Shown piece by piece: positions 26,004 to 34,288 of a stretch of DNA of 64,000 bases. Numbering within the stretch: position 1 is the stretch's first letter; the number at the start of each line of letters is the position of its first letter. The stretch is taken from the NCBI GenBank assembly GCA_030146705.1, contig JASLBE010000002.1:46574-110573 (forward strand), read 5' to 3'. Source of the stretch: Tissierellales bacterium. Its GTDB lineage: Bacteria > Bacillota > Clostridia > Tissierellales > Tissierellaceae. Under the pieces are notes generated by a model that was given only the letters and a program-made list of their open reading frames with translations, was not told the origin of the DNA and ran no database searches. The translations under genes and the position numbers were made by a program.

Positions 26004-26637
26004 AAAATGCCTCCCTGACTAGGCCCAAAAGTTCCCTACTAGATTTTTTTACATCTTCCTGGGCCAAAATACCAGATATAATGGAAACTCCATCTAGCCT
26101 AAGACCTTTTAAGTCCAATAGGTTGTCCTTATTTATTCCCCCAATGCCAACTATGGGAATATCCAGCCTGCTTCCAATTTCTTCAAGGACCTCCCTTGTT
26201 ACATATTCAGCATCCTCCTTAGACCTGGTTGGGAAAATAGACCCAACTCCAATATAGTCTGCCCCCTGGTCCTTGGCCTTGATGGCCTCAGCCAAATTCC
26301 CACAAGAAACCCCTATTATTTTACCTGGCCCAAGGATTTTCCTAGCCTCTTCATAGGCCATATCATCCTGGCCAATGTGGACACCATCTGTGTCAAGTTC
26401 CTTGGCTAGTTTAACATTATCATTTATTACAAAAGGGACCCTATACTCCCCACAAAGTTCCTTTAACTCCCTAGCTAGTTTTAGGAAGTTTTCATAGGGC
26501 AGGTCTTTTTCCCTAAGTTGGACAAAACTCACTCCCCCCTCTAGGCACTCCCTTACAACATCTACAAGTTTCCTTGTCCCTAGCCACCTCCTATCTGTAA
26601 CAAGATATAAGCTTAAGTCTTTCCTAGTAAAATCCAA
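25984..26637 (-). CDS. thiE: Thiamine-phosphate synthase
   Basis: Joins HMP-PP and thiazole phosphate to thiamine phosphate. The 217 residues begin at a TTG inside the end of thiM with a GGAGAG site. Motifs: SLYLVTDRRW, GGVSFVQLREKD, FVINDNVKLAKELDTDGVHIGQDD, GVSCGN, ADYIGVGSIFPTRSK and IVGIGGI, all family signatures. It overlaps thiM by 14 bp. The operon order thiM-thiE-HAD-thiD indicates salvage of thiazole and HMP. Confidence 0.96.
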   Translation of the reverse strand: MDFTRKDLSLYLVTDRRWLGTRKLVDVVRECLEGGVSFVQLREKDLPYENFLKLARELKELCGEYRVPFVINDNVKLAKELDTDGVHIGQDDMAYEEARKILGPGKIIGVSCGNLAEAIKAKDQGADYIGVGSIFPTRSKEDAEYVTREVLEEIGSRLDIPIVGIGGINKDNLLDLKGLRLDGVSIISGILAQEDVKKSSRELLGLVREAFYGSSHI

Positions 26638-27433
26638 TTTCCATCTCTCCTTTTATATCCTCATAATTTACTTTTGATAAGTAATCAATTAAGGCCAGCT
26701 TAAATGATGCAAGACCTAGGTCCTTTCCTAAAATATATGCTAAGGCCCTGTCTCCCCCAATAGAAAATAGGCTGGCTCCTAAGCTTAAGGCCTTGATCCT
26801 ATCTGGTTCAATTGCAGCCAAAGAGGCAACTACTAGGCCCAGCATACAGCCTGTGCCGGTTACTTTCTCCATAGTTTCATTACCTGTTTTAACTACTACG
26901 GCCTCCTTGCTACTGGCTATAATATCCAACTTACCAGTCATTAAAATTGTTGCCCCATACCTTGTGGCTAAAAGTTTACACATATTTATATAGTCTTCCA
27001 CCTGGTCTAGGTTTAACTCTTCAGAATCTACCCCCTTCTGCCTAGTAGCTTGATTATATAGGTATTTTATTTCTGATAGGTTCCCCTTGATTATATCTGG
27101 CTTAACCTCTTCTAATATTAAGCTTCCCGCCTCCCTCCTAAAGTTTGATGCCCCTATGCCAACTGGGTCAAAAACTATTGGAATTTTCTTCTCCTTGGCC
27201 TTCCTTCCAGCTAGGAGCATAGCTTCTAGCCTATCCTTATTTACAGTCCCAATATTTATTAAAAGTCCATCAGCAATACTAACTATATCTTCTACCTCTT
27301 CCTTTTCATCAGCCATAATTGGTGAGGCTCCCAAGGCCAAGGCTATATTAGCCAGGTCATTACTTGTAACATAATTACTTATACAGTGTATTAGTGGGTT
27401 TTTTAACCTTAGGTTTTCTAAAATTTTATCCAT
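26624..27433 (-). CDS. thiM: Hydroxyethylthiazole kinase
   Basis: Phosphorylates 4-methyl-5-hydroxyethylthiazole. I place the start at the ATG at 27433, which has an AGGAGGAAGT site directly before it. A longer frame to 27505 would translate the riboswitch terminator and is rejected. The 269 residues show NPLIHCISNYVTSND, ALGASPIMADEKEE, VFDPVGIGAS, IKGNLSEI and TGTGCMLG (ATP/anion hole). It is the first gene of the operon, directly under the TPP riboswitch. Confidence 0.95.
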   Translation of the reverse strand: MDKILENLRLKNPLIHCISNYVTSNDLANIALALGASPIMADEKEEVEDIVSIADGLLINIGTVNKDRLEAMLLAGRKAKEKKIPIVFDPVGIGASNFRREAGSLILEEVKPDIIKGNLSEIKYLYNQATRQKGVDSEELNLDQVEDYINMCKLLATRYGATILMTGKLDIIASSKEAVVVKTGNETMEKVTGTGCMLGLVVASLAAIEPDRIKALSLGASLFSIGGDRALAYILGKDLGLASFKLALIDYLSKVNYEDIKGEMEIGFY

Positions 27434-27456
27434 ACTTCCTCCTTTAAAAATAAAAA

Positions 27457-27478
27457 AGAGCTTGCCAAGGCAAGCTCT
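27457..27478 (-). terminator. Expression-platform terminator of the TPP riboswitch
   Basis: A 10-bp stem AGAGCTTGCC/GGCAAGCTCT followed on the minus strand by TTTTTTATTTTT, placed between the aptamer and thiM. TPP binding would favour its formation. Confidence 0.85.
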
Positions 27479-27552
27479 AAAGTTTCCTACGTTGGCATTA
27501 TCCAAATCAGGTCAATGGTCGGACTTAGTCCCTCTCAGCTATTAGCTCCCAT
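27479..27552 (-). promoter_or_regulatory. TPP (THI-box) riboswitch
   Basis: Minus strand: GGGAGCT, then GCTGAGAGGGACTA, GTCCGACC, then TTGACCTGATTTGGATAATG and CCAACGTAGGAAAC. The CUGAGA pyrimidine-sensor motif and the CCUGAU..GGAUAAUGCCAACGUAGGAA segment are diagnostic. It controls thiM-thiE-HAD-thiD. Confidence 0.96.
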
Positions 27553-27613
27553 ATATTCTCTTATAACAAATATACCACAAGCTAAAAATAATTGTTTGAA
27601 ATATCTTTCATTT

Positions 27614-28924
27614 CTATAAGCTTGGATAGTCAAGTTCTATAAGCCTTTCACTAGGTCTCCACTCAACCCTATAACCTAGGTCCTCTAAAACAGGCCTTAA
27701 AGGAATATACATACTTCCTTCTAGGTCTAAAAGGGGGCCTGGTCCTTGTGGAAACTTCTTCTTTCTACCATCTAGGAGGTAGTCTTTTGAATTTTTTTCA
27801 AGCCTCATCTCCCTCTTGTTTAAACTTAGGATAGAAACTTTTTCCTCCCTATCCCAGTCAAGCTTTCCACCTAGTTGGTTAACTAATTCCCTAAGGGGAA
27901 CATACTCCAGTCCAGCTATATTTACACTAGGTTTTCCCAGCTTAATAATTTCTCCAAATAGGCTAAGCCTTATATTTTCAGTAGACATATAGCTTTTAAT
28001 AATATCTTCCTCATCTTCTTCTATAAAGCTTAGGCCATACTTAATTAGGTCCTCTTCTGAACCTATCCAAACAGGGGTTCCTAAACCAACCCTCTCATAC
28101 AAGTTCTCCACCTGGCTATTAAACATCCTAATACAGCCAAGAGAAACATTCCTCCCTATGGATCCTGGGTTGGAATTCCCGTGAATTCCATACTTAGACC
28201 CTCCTCCATAAGAAATTCCAATCCACCTCTTACCCAGGGGATTGTTTGCCACTCCACCAGGAACTGGCTCATACTTACCAGCCCCTCCCCAGGCTGGGTT
28301 AACATACTTAACAACTACTTTAAATTGGCCAGTTGGAGTATGGTTTGGAGTCCTTCCTGTTGCCACTGGATAGCTAGCTTCTAGCCTTCCCCTATTAAAG
28401 AAGTACAGACTATTAGAGGACTTATTAATTAGAATTATAGGCCCGTCAAAATTAAGCCTTGGAAGCCTCCTAGCTAGCCTATAATTATTTTCTTTCAGGT
28501 CCATATTTATATTAGCCAGGGTAGCCTCTCCAACTATTCCATCTGGGGTCAAGCCCTGGTCTTCTTGGTATTTTATAACCCCCTGCCTAGTCCAATTATC
28601 ATAATCATATCCATAGGGTATATTTTCATAGCCCTTGGCCCTTAAAAAATCCTTTAATAGCCTTATTTGGTCAGAAAATATCCCCCTGGAAAAACTTAGT
28701 CCCCTAGCTTCTATTTCTAAAGGCTTGGCTACTAAAAACTTAAGCTCCCTAGGTTCTAGGTCAAGGCCTCCTCCTAAGTCAACTGGGTCCTCCTTAAGGT
28801 CTACAACTTCCCCTGGGTCTATAACTTCCACCCTTCCAGGCTCAGCAAGCTCAAAATAAATTAAGACTCCTAGGCAACCTAGGATAATTAATAAGAGCCC
28901 CAAAACCATTAGTTCCTTTTTCAT
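27614..28924 (-). CDS. L,D-transpeptidase with peptidoglycan-binding and stalk domains
   Basis: Forms 3-3 cross-links or anchors in peptidoglycan. The start is the ATG at 28924 behind GGAGGTGGGAG, not the longer frame. The 436 residues contain: an N-terminal membrane anchor (6-22); a peptidoglycan-binding domain (about 95-150, RLLKDFLRAKGY, YQEDQGLTPDGIVGEAT); the YkuD domain (about 160-290) with YGIHGNSNPGSIG and the active-site cysteine in SLGCIRM; and a C-terminal copper-amine-oxidase-N-like stalk domain (VPLRELVNQLGG, IPLRPVLEDLGY). It acts outside the membrane. Confidence 0.93.
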   Translation of the reverse strand: MKKELMVLGLLLIILGCLGVLIYFELAEPGRVEVIDPGEVVDLKEDPVDLGGGLDLEPRELKFLVAKPLEIEARGLSFSRGIFSDQIRLLKDFLRAKGYENIPYGYDYDNWTRQGVIKYQEDQGLTPDGIVGEATLANINMDLKENNYRLARRLPRLNFDGPIILINKSSNSLYFFNRGRLEASYPVATGRTPNHTPTGQFKVVVKYVNPAWGGAGKYEPVPGGVANNPLGKRWIGISYGGGSKYGIHGNSNPGSIGRNVSLGCIRMFNSQVENLYERVGLGTPVWIGSEEDLIKYGLSFIEEDEEDIIKSYMSTENIRLSLFGEIIKLGKPSVNIAGLEYVPLRELVNQLGGKLDWDREEKVSILSLNKREMRLEKNSKDYLLDGRKKKFPQGPGPLLDLEGSMYIPLRPVLEDLGYRVEWRPSERLIELDYPSL

Positions 28925-29002
28925 CTCCCACCTCCAAATTTTAAAATCCAAGTAAATTATATTATTTTTTGCAAAAAAATAGAAGTGGTAGCCCACCTCT
29001 AT

Positions 29003-30007
29003 TTATAGGGATTTTAATTTTTCCCAAATCTCATCATGGATTTCTATCCCATCTTTTAAATTCTTTTCTCTTGTAGAAATTGCTCTTTCACCAGGATATC
29101 TTATCCCCCTGCTTTCATCTACAAGCCTAGCTTTTTTAAGCTCTCCTATACTAAAGTCTATATTTTTATTTACCTCTTCCATCCCTATATTTTTACTAGG
29201 ATCTATGGCTATAAAAACTTGGTTCAACCTATAATTCCCCTCTCCATTTTTATCTACCATAGCAGTTGAATTACCATTGGTTAAAATTAAACCCAGCATA
29301 TCAAGGGCAAAAGCTATACTAGACCCCTTCCAATATCCTATTGGTAGGACCCTCTTAGTTTTTTCTATTTCAGCTGGTAGCTTGGTTAATTCACCCTTTT
29401 CATTGTAGCCACCATAAACAGGTAGTTCCTTGCCGTCTAGCCTATATTGCTCTAGTTTTCCATAAGAATATTGGCTAATAGCAGTATCAATAACAATATG
29501 TTCCTTGTTGGACCTAGGAATTCCAAAGACTACTGGGTTGTTGCCTAGGTTATTATCCTTGCCACCCCACATTGGCATTAGGGAAAAACTATTGGTCCAA
29601 GAAATAGATGCAAAACCCTCATCTGCAGCCTGCCAAGCATAGGTTCCACCCCTCATACAATGGTTAGTGTTTTTCAAGGCTACAAGCCCTATTCCATATT
29701 CCCTAGCCAAGTCCATGGCCCTATCCATAGCCAAGCTTGCATTTACATTTCCTATACCATTGTTTCCATTCCAAACTTCATAGGCATTAAAGCCAGTTTC
29801 TTTTTCAGCCTTTTTGTCTATATCTATCTTCCCTTCATCTATAGACTTTATAAAGGAGGGAAACCTTATACTCCCATGGGTATGAATCCCATCTAGGTCA
29901 TTTTCTGCAAAGAGCCTTGCAGACAAGCTAGCTGTTTCTTGGTCTATTTTCCTACTTAATAAAATTCTTTCAAATTCATTTCTCAAATCTTCAAATTTAA
30001 CTATCAT
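29003..30007 (-). CDS. Malate/lactate-type dehydrogenase, probably 2,3-diketo-L-gulonate reductase
   Basis: 334 residues of the Ldh_2 (type II malate/L-lactate) family. The pattern is closest in my memory to E. coli YiaK/DlgD: GIGLVALKNTNHCMRGGTYAWQ, SISWTNSFSLMPMWGG, NNPVVFGIPR, SQYSYGKLEQYRLDGKELPV, RVLPIGYWKGSSIAFALDM and RYPGERAIS. The catalytic His is in TNHCMRGG. It likely reduces a 2,3-diketo sugar acid with NAD(P)H. No other gulonate or ascorbate genes are nearby, so the physiological substrate is uncertain. It has its own ribosome site; the MATE gene lies 62 bp upstream-side on the same strand. Confidence 0.85.
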   Translation of the reverse strand: MIVKFEDLRNEFERILLSRKIDQETASLSARLFAENDLDGIHTHGSIRFPSFIKSIDEGKIDIDKKAEKETGFNAYEVWNGNNGIGNVNASLAMDRAMDLAREYGIGLVALKNTNHCMRGGTYAWQAADEGFASISWTNSFSLMPMWGGKDNNLGNNPVVFGIPRSNKEHIVIDTAISQYSYGKLEQYRLDGKELPVYGGYNEKGELTKLPAEIEKTKRVLPIGYWKGSSIAFALDMLGLILTNGNSTAMVDKNGEGNYRLNQVFIAIDPSKNIGMEEVNKNIDFSIGELKKARLVDESRGIRYPGERAISTREKNLKDGIEIHDEIWEKLKSL

Positions 30008-30069
30008 TTTATCACCTCAATAACTACTTACCCTAAAATAAATAAACTATAAGGCTTTAACTAATTTTT

Positions 30070-31392
30070 TTACTTATAGGACCTAATAACCTGCCTATAA
30101 TATATATAGGATAAAATACTTCCAACAACCCAGCCTATTGGCCAGGATATCCATATCCCAACCGACCCTAGTTTAAGGCTTAAAACATAGGCTAAAACAG
30201 TCCTTAAAATAAGGTCTACAAAGGTTGCTATCATAAACTTATCCATATGTTTAGACCCTCTTAATACTCCATCTGCAATAAGTTTTATTGCTATGATTAT
30301 GTAAAAAGGCGATACTATCTTTAAAAACTGGTGGCCAATTCTTATGGTCTCCATATTTCTTTCCTTAATAAATAGGCCTACTAGCCTGGCTCCAAAAATA
30401 AAAAATCCTAAAAATAAAACCCCAGCTATTATAAAGGCTATTTTCAAACCTGACCTAAAACCCTTTTCAACCCGTTCTTCCCTGGCTGCACCTAGGTTTT
30501 GAGCCGTAAAAGAAGAAACCCCATTCCCTATGGTAGTAAAGGAAGTTAGGACAAAGGTATTAAGCTTGTTTCCAGCTGCAAACCCAGCTATGGTTGAAGA
30601 ACCAAAGCTATTTATCCTACCCTGGATAAATATATTTCCAACAGATACAAAACTTTGCTGGAGGATACTTGGAATAGCTATAAGTGAAATATCCCTTAAC
30701 TCCTTAAAGGAAAAAAACTTATGGTCCCTAGTCCTTATTTTTTTAAGCTTATAGTAAAGGGCTATTAGGGAAAGCACACAGGCTATGGACTGGGCTATTA
30801 AGGTTGCTAGGGCCACCCCCCTAACTCCCATATGGAACTTGGCTACAAAAATATAGTCCAGCCCTATGTTCCCCAAAGATGACCCGATTAAAAAATATAG
30901 TGGGGTCTTGGAATCTCCTATGGAGGTAAATATCCCAGTTGTAATATTGTATAAAAACAAAAATATGAAGCCATAAATATATATATCCAGGTAGGTTGAA
31001 GAATCTCCAAATATATTTTCAGGCGTATTTAAGGCAGCCAGCATAAAGTTTGAAGTTTTTATGCCTAGGTAGGATAGGACTAGGGATAGGACCAAGGTGC
31101 TTATAAAGATTGTTGAGACCGCGGTTTTCATCCTTCCATACTCCTGGCTACCATAAAGATTAGAAACTATAACCATAGTTCCTATACCAGTTCCCAAGGC
31201 AAAAGCCATTAGGATCATAGTTATGGGATAGGAGGCACCAACTGCAGCCAGGGCCTCTTCCCCTGCAAATTTACCAGCTATTAAACTATCTGCAACATTA
31301 TATAGTTGTTGAAATATTACAGATATAAACATAGGCATAGTAAATTTAAATAAAATTTTATCTACATTTCCCTTTGTTAAATCTAACATCAT
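30070..31392 (-). CDS. MATE family multidrug/metabolite efflux transporter
   Basis: 440 residues with about 12 hydrophobic helices in two homologous halves. Typical MATE features: LTKGNVDKILFKFTMPMFISVIFQQLYNVADSLIAGKFAG at the start (segment shown by its first residues and the PMF..QQLYNVAD motif) and VGASYPI. The second-half counterpart PSILQQSFVSVGNIFIQGRIN and TAQNLGA follow. It exports cationic compounds using Na+ or H+. The substrate cannot be read. It may be cotranscribed with the YiaK-like gene downstream (62 bp). Confidence 0.93.
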   Translation of the reverse strand: MMLDLTKGNVDKILFKFTMPMFISVIFQQLYNVADSLIAGKFAGEEALAAVGASYPITMILMAFALGTGIGTMVIVSNLYGSQEYGRMKTAVSTIFISTLVLSLVLSYLGIKTSNFMLAALNTPENIFGDSSTYLDIYIYGFIFLFLYNITTGIFTSIGDSKTPLYFLIGSSLGNIGLDYIFVAKFHMGVRGVALATLIAQSIACVLSLIALYYKLKKIRTRDHKFFSFKELRDISLIAIPSILQQSFVSVGNIFIQGRINSFGSSTIAGFAAGNKLNTFVLTSFTTIGNGVSSFTAQNLGAAREERVEKGFRSGLKIAFIIAGVLFLGFFIFGARLVGLFIKERNMETIRIGHQFLKIVSPFYIIIAIKLIADGVLRGSKHMDKFMIATFVDLILRTVLAYVLSLKLGSVGIWISWPIGWVVGSILSYIYYRQVIRSYK

Positions 31393-31458
31393 TTCATCTC
31401 CCTACTATATAATCCCATAGTTCTAGTAAGTCTTCAATAGCTTAGGGGCTTTTTCATA

Positions 31459-31492
31459 AAAAAATGCCAGGCTAATTAACCTGGCATTTTTT
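31459..31492 (-). terminator. Terminator of the nucleoside hydrolase gene
   Basis: Stem AAAAATGCCAGG/CCTGGCATTTTT with an 8-base loop and a T-run on the minus strand (also usable on the plus strand). Confidence 0.82.
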
Positions 31493-31522
31493 TATTTTAT
31501 ATATTATTTATTATATTATTTA

Positions 31523-32440
31523 CTATATTTTAAAGACTTTTTCAAAAAATATTTGCTTGTAAGCTTCATAATCGACCCCTTCAATTATATAAACATTTTT
31601 TCCATCTCCTGAAAAATCAGCAGTAGTCTCCCCCCTCCTAATATCATCTGTTGAAATTTTAACCCTTCCATAGCGACCAATTCCAACAGATGGGTCAGCC
31701 GCAATAACCATAGCCAAAAGGTCATGGATCCTACTTCCATCTATATTATGCCAGCCCTTATAAAACTTAGTATAGATTTTTTGCATTTCATAAAGCAATT
31801 CTCCAACTTCTGTTTTTGTATCCCTCATTCTTTCAAAATCTTCTACAGATAAGTAGCTGCTCTTAGTAGCATTTAAGTCTACCATAGTTATAGGCAGGCC
31901 AAAATCAAAAACTAGCTTGGCTGCTTCTGGATCAGCCCAATAGTTAAACTCTGCATAGTCTGTTACATTTCCTAGGCCTATTCCTCCACCCATAGAAACT
32001 ATTTCCTTGACCCTAGCCATAGACTTAGGGTTTTTTTCTATGGCCTTGGCAACATTAGTAAGGGGTCCTATGGCAACAATGGTCAAATCATCGTATTTTT
32101 CTGCCATTTCTATAATAAAGTCCACCCCATGGATTTTTTCAGCCTCTCCCTGGGGAAGTTTTACCCCAAGACCTCCTAGCCCATCATCTCCATGGCAGCT
32201 TCCCCCGCCAATATCTGGTTCCCTGACAAAAGGTCTATTCTCCCCCTCATAGACCCCTAGGTCCTGGTCAAAAAACTTTACTAGCTTTAAGGCATTATTA
32301 GTAACCCTATCAATTCCATTGTTTCCTGAAACTGTTGTAATCCCAAGAATATTAAACCTATCCTCATTAAAGGCATAGGCTAGGGCAAAGGCATCATCTA
32401 TTCCAGGATCTGTATCTATTATTATATTTTTCTTTTCCAT
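31523..32440 (-). CDS. Inosine-uridine type nucleoside hydrolase
   Basis: Hydrolyses the N-glycosidic bond of ribonucleosides for base salvage. I use the ATG at 32440, preceded by AAAGGAAAGGAAG; the longer frame to 32485 lacks a site. The 305 residues have the calcium/ribose motif IIDTDPGIDDAFAL, TVSGNNG, GGGSCHGDDG, ATGPLTN-like AIGPLTNVAKA, and SMGGGIG followed by AEFNYWADPEAA. The base specificity is uncertain. It fits the purine salvage genes at 35-38 kb, though it is not in their operon. Confidence 0.93.
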   Translation of the reverse strand: MEKKNIIIDTDPGIDDAFALAYAFNEDRFNILGITTVSGNNGIDRVTNNALKLVKFFDQDLGVYEGENRPFVREPDIGGGSCHGDDGLGGLGVKLPQGEAEKIHGVDFIIEMAEKYDDLTIVAIGPLTNVAKAIEKNPKSMARVKEIVSMGGGIGLGNVTDYAEFNYWADPEAAKLVFDFGLPITMVDLNATKSSYLSVEDFERMRDTKTEVGELLYEMQKIYTKFYKGWHNIDGSRIHDLLAMVIAADPSVGIGRYGRVKISTDDIRRGETTADFSGDGKNVYIIEGVDYEAYKQIFFEKVFKI

Positions 32441-32756
32441 ACAATCTTCCTTTCCTTTTAAGTATCTCCACCTATATATTACCACAATTACCAGCCTATT
32501 TTATTTTAAGTCAGAATTTTCCATAGCCTTGCCCTTAAAACTTATCTTGGCCAGGCTGGATAAAATAAAAAACACACCCCTTGAGATGTGTTTCTTATAA
32601 TTTAAAATAGTAGTTTTATAAAGTAATTAACAATATATATTTTTTATATTTTTTTATTTACTTATAACCTATTATTACCCACTTCCTTAAAGTTAAACCA
32701 TCTTGGTATAAATTCCCAGGCTAATTTTAAGGTATAATGTATCTTGAGGTGAGTTT
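32441..32756. other. Divergent intergenic region
   Basis: 316 bases between the nucleoside hydrolase and the alpha/beta hydrolase relic. It contains a minus-strand terminator-like hairpin (32570-32592) and, for the plus strand, TATAAT at 32733-32738 with a GAGGTGAG site before 32757. I looked for a purine riboswitch and did not find one. Confidence 0.5.
32570..32592 (-). terminator. Orphan terminator-like hairpin upstream of the nucleoside hydrolase
   Basis: Stem AAACACA/TGTGTTT around a 9-10 base loop, followed on the minus strand by TTTTTTATTTTA. No minus-strand gene ends just upstream. It sits about 130 bases before the hydrolase start and could be an attenuator. Confidence 0.5.
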
Positions 32757-33538
32757 ATGGAAGAAATAAAATTAAATATTAATGGCCAAGACCTATATGT
32801 AAGGTACAATGACCTACCAGGGAAAAAACCAGCCATAGTCTTTATACCTGGCTGGGGTTGTGCTGGGTCCTTTGACTTTATCCAGTGTAGTTCCCAGCCA
32901 GGCCTAAGTGAACATAGGAGGATTTTAATAGACCTACTGGGAGGTGGCTATAGCGATAGGCCCCTTGATTTTGATTACCTGCCAAGGTCTCATAGTAGCT
33001 ATGTTGAAAAAATCATAAGGTCCCTAGACCTAGATGAATTTATTATCTATGCCCACAGTATGGGTGGGAGGATTGCCCTTGACTTGGCTAGGAAGTTTCA
33101 AGACCAAGATTCCTTTAAGGGTTTAATACTTTGTGAAGGGTCTATGGTCCAAGAATCTTTCCCCTATATGGAGGACGGTGAGGAGGTCTTTGTAAGCAAG
33201 CACTATAAGAAAATGCTTGCCAACCTAGGCAAAAAAGAAGACCAGCACTTCCTGGCAACTGCCAGGCTTTCATCTCCCCAGGCCATGTTTAGGGAGGCTA
33301 GGGACCTAATAGACCCTAAGAGTAAGGAGTGGGAAGAAATGTTTTTTCTGCTCCCTATAAGAAGGTCTTTATTTTTGGAGAAAATACAGATGATGATGGC
33401 TTTAACTTAGACCATATTAGGGCCCAAAAAGATATTAGGCTAATAGAAGTTAAAAATGCAGGTCATACAATGAATTGGGACCTACCTAAGGAAACAAGCC
33501 AGGCCATTTTACAAGGAATTAACTATATAGAAAAATAA
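32757..33538 (+). pseudogene. Alpha/beta hydrolase, broken by a single frameshift
   Basis: The first frame (32757-33410) gives FIPGWGCAGSFDF (oxyanion region), DLLGGGYSDRP and the nucleophile elbow AHSMGG, typical alpha/beta hydrolase fold features. The second frame continues the family with VFIFGENT, LIEVKNAGHTMNWDLP (catalytic His) and the end helix. The frames switch at the T6 run 33342-33347; one extra T would restore a single protein of about 260 residues with Ser, Asp and His in order. It is either a fresh pseudogene, a phase-variable tract or a sequencing error. The substrate is unknown. Confidence 0.82.
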
Positions 33539-33540
33539 AA

Positions 33541-33577
33541 AAATGGGTAGTTAGGAGTTTCCCCCTAGCTTCCCATT
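33541..33577 (-). terminator. Terminator of the NADAR gene
   Basis: Inverted repeat AAATGGG..TAGG / CCTAG..CCCATTT, with TTTTTTTATTTT after it on the minus strand; it overlaps the end of the coding region. Confidence 0.65.
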
Positions 33578-34128
33578 TCTTCTCTTAACCTATCCCTAAC
33601 TTCCATAAGGGCAAAGCCTAAAAGGTTTAAACCTGGCCACTTGTTAGGATTATTAATAAGTCTACTGGCTTCAAGAAGTCCAACTCCCCAAATATCATCA
33701 TAGGGGCTAGCCTCCACTAAGATTAAGGAACCTGTAGCTATTAGGAAATCTTTTAAATCCTTATTTTGTGAAAATTTAAGGTAGTTTCCCCTAACTACAT
33801 ATTCAAAGGCCTGCCTATCCCAATCTAGCTTCCTAAAGTTCTTAACCTCCCTGCCTAGTTTTTTTACTATCCTAGGATCCCTAGTTTGTAAAATTTCCTT
33901 TGCAATTTCCCAGTCCTTAAATAAGATAGCTTTTTTATACATCATGTACTGCTCAGCAGACGAAAATTTTACCCCTTCCTCATCCTTAAAATCTGCTGGC
34001 CACCATTGGCTCAGGACTCCCTTGCCAATTTTCCCGTCCTTTCTCTCCCTATGGCCCCAAAAGAAAAGAAAGTCTAATTCTTCTCCATTATTGTAGCTAT
34101 CAACTACCCAGTCTATATCATATTTCAT
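33565..34128 (-). CDS. NADAR family protein (YbiA-like, DUF1768)
   Basis: 187 residues. NADAR proteins hydrolyse N-glycosidic bonds in riboflavin intermediates or ADP-ribosylated targets. Typical blocks: FFWGHRERKDG, LSQWWPADF, FSSAEQYMMYKKAILF, EILQTRDPRIVKKLGREVKNF, WDRQAFEYVVRGNYLKF, LVEASPYDDIWGVGL and NLLGFALMEVRDRL. The W, E and K residues of the active pocket are present. It stands alone next to the hydrolase relic. The role could be metabolite repair or removal of ADP-ribose from nucleic acids. Confidence 0.92.
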   Translation of the reverse strand: MKYDIDWVVDSYNNGEELDFLFFWGHRERKDGKIGKGVLSQWWPADFKDEEGVKFSSAEQYMMYKKAILFKDWEIAKEILQTRDPRIVKKLGREVKNFRKLDWDRQAFEYVVRGNYLKFSQNKDLKDFLIATGSLILVEASPYDDIWGVGLLEASRLINNPNKWPGLNLLGFALMEVRDRLREEMGS

Positions 34129-34288
34129 AGCCTCTCCCTCCTATATTAAAATCCTCTTTCTAGCTAATATCATACTTAAATGCTATTATAAGCTTTTTTA
34201 AAATAAATTCCCAGGCTATAAACTTTACTAATATAGGACATATCTAAACAAAAACAGGCATAAGTCTACTTAGCTTCCTTGGCTTAAT

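Noticed and set aside
27434..27505. N-terminal extension of ThiM
   Set aside because: It would translate the riboswitch terminator; AGGAGG directly precedes the ATG at 27433.
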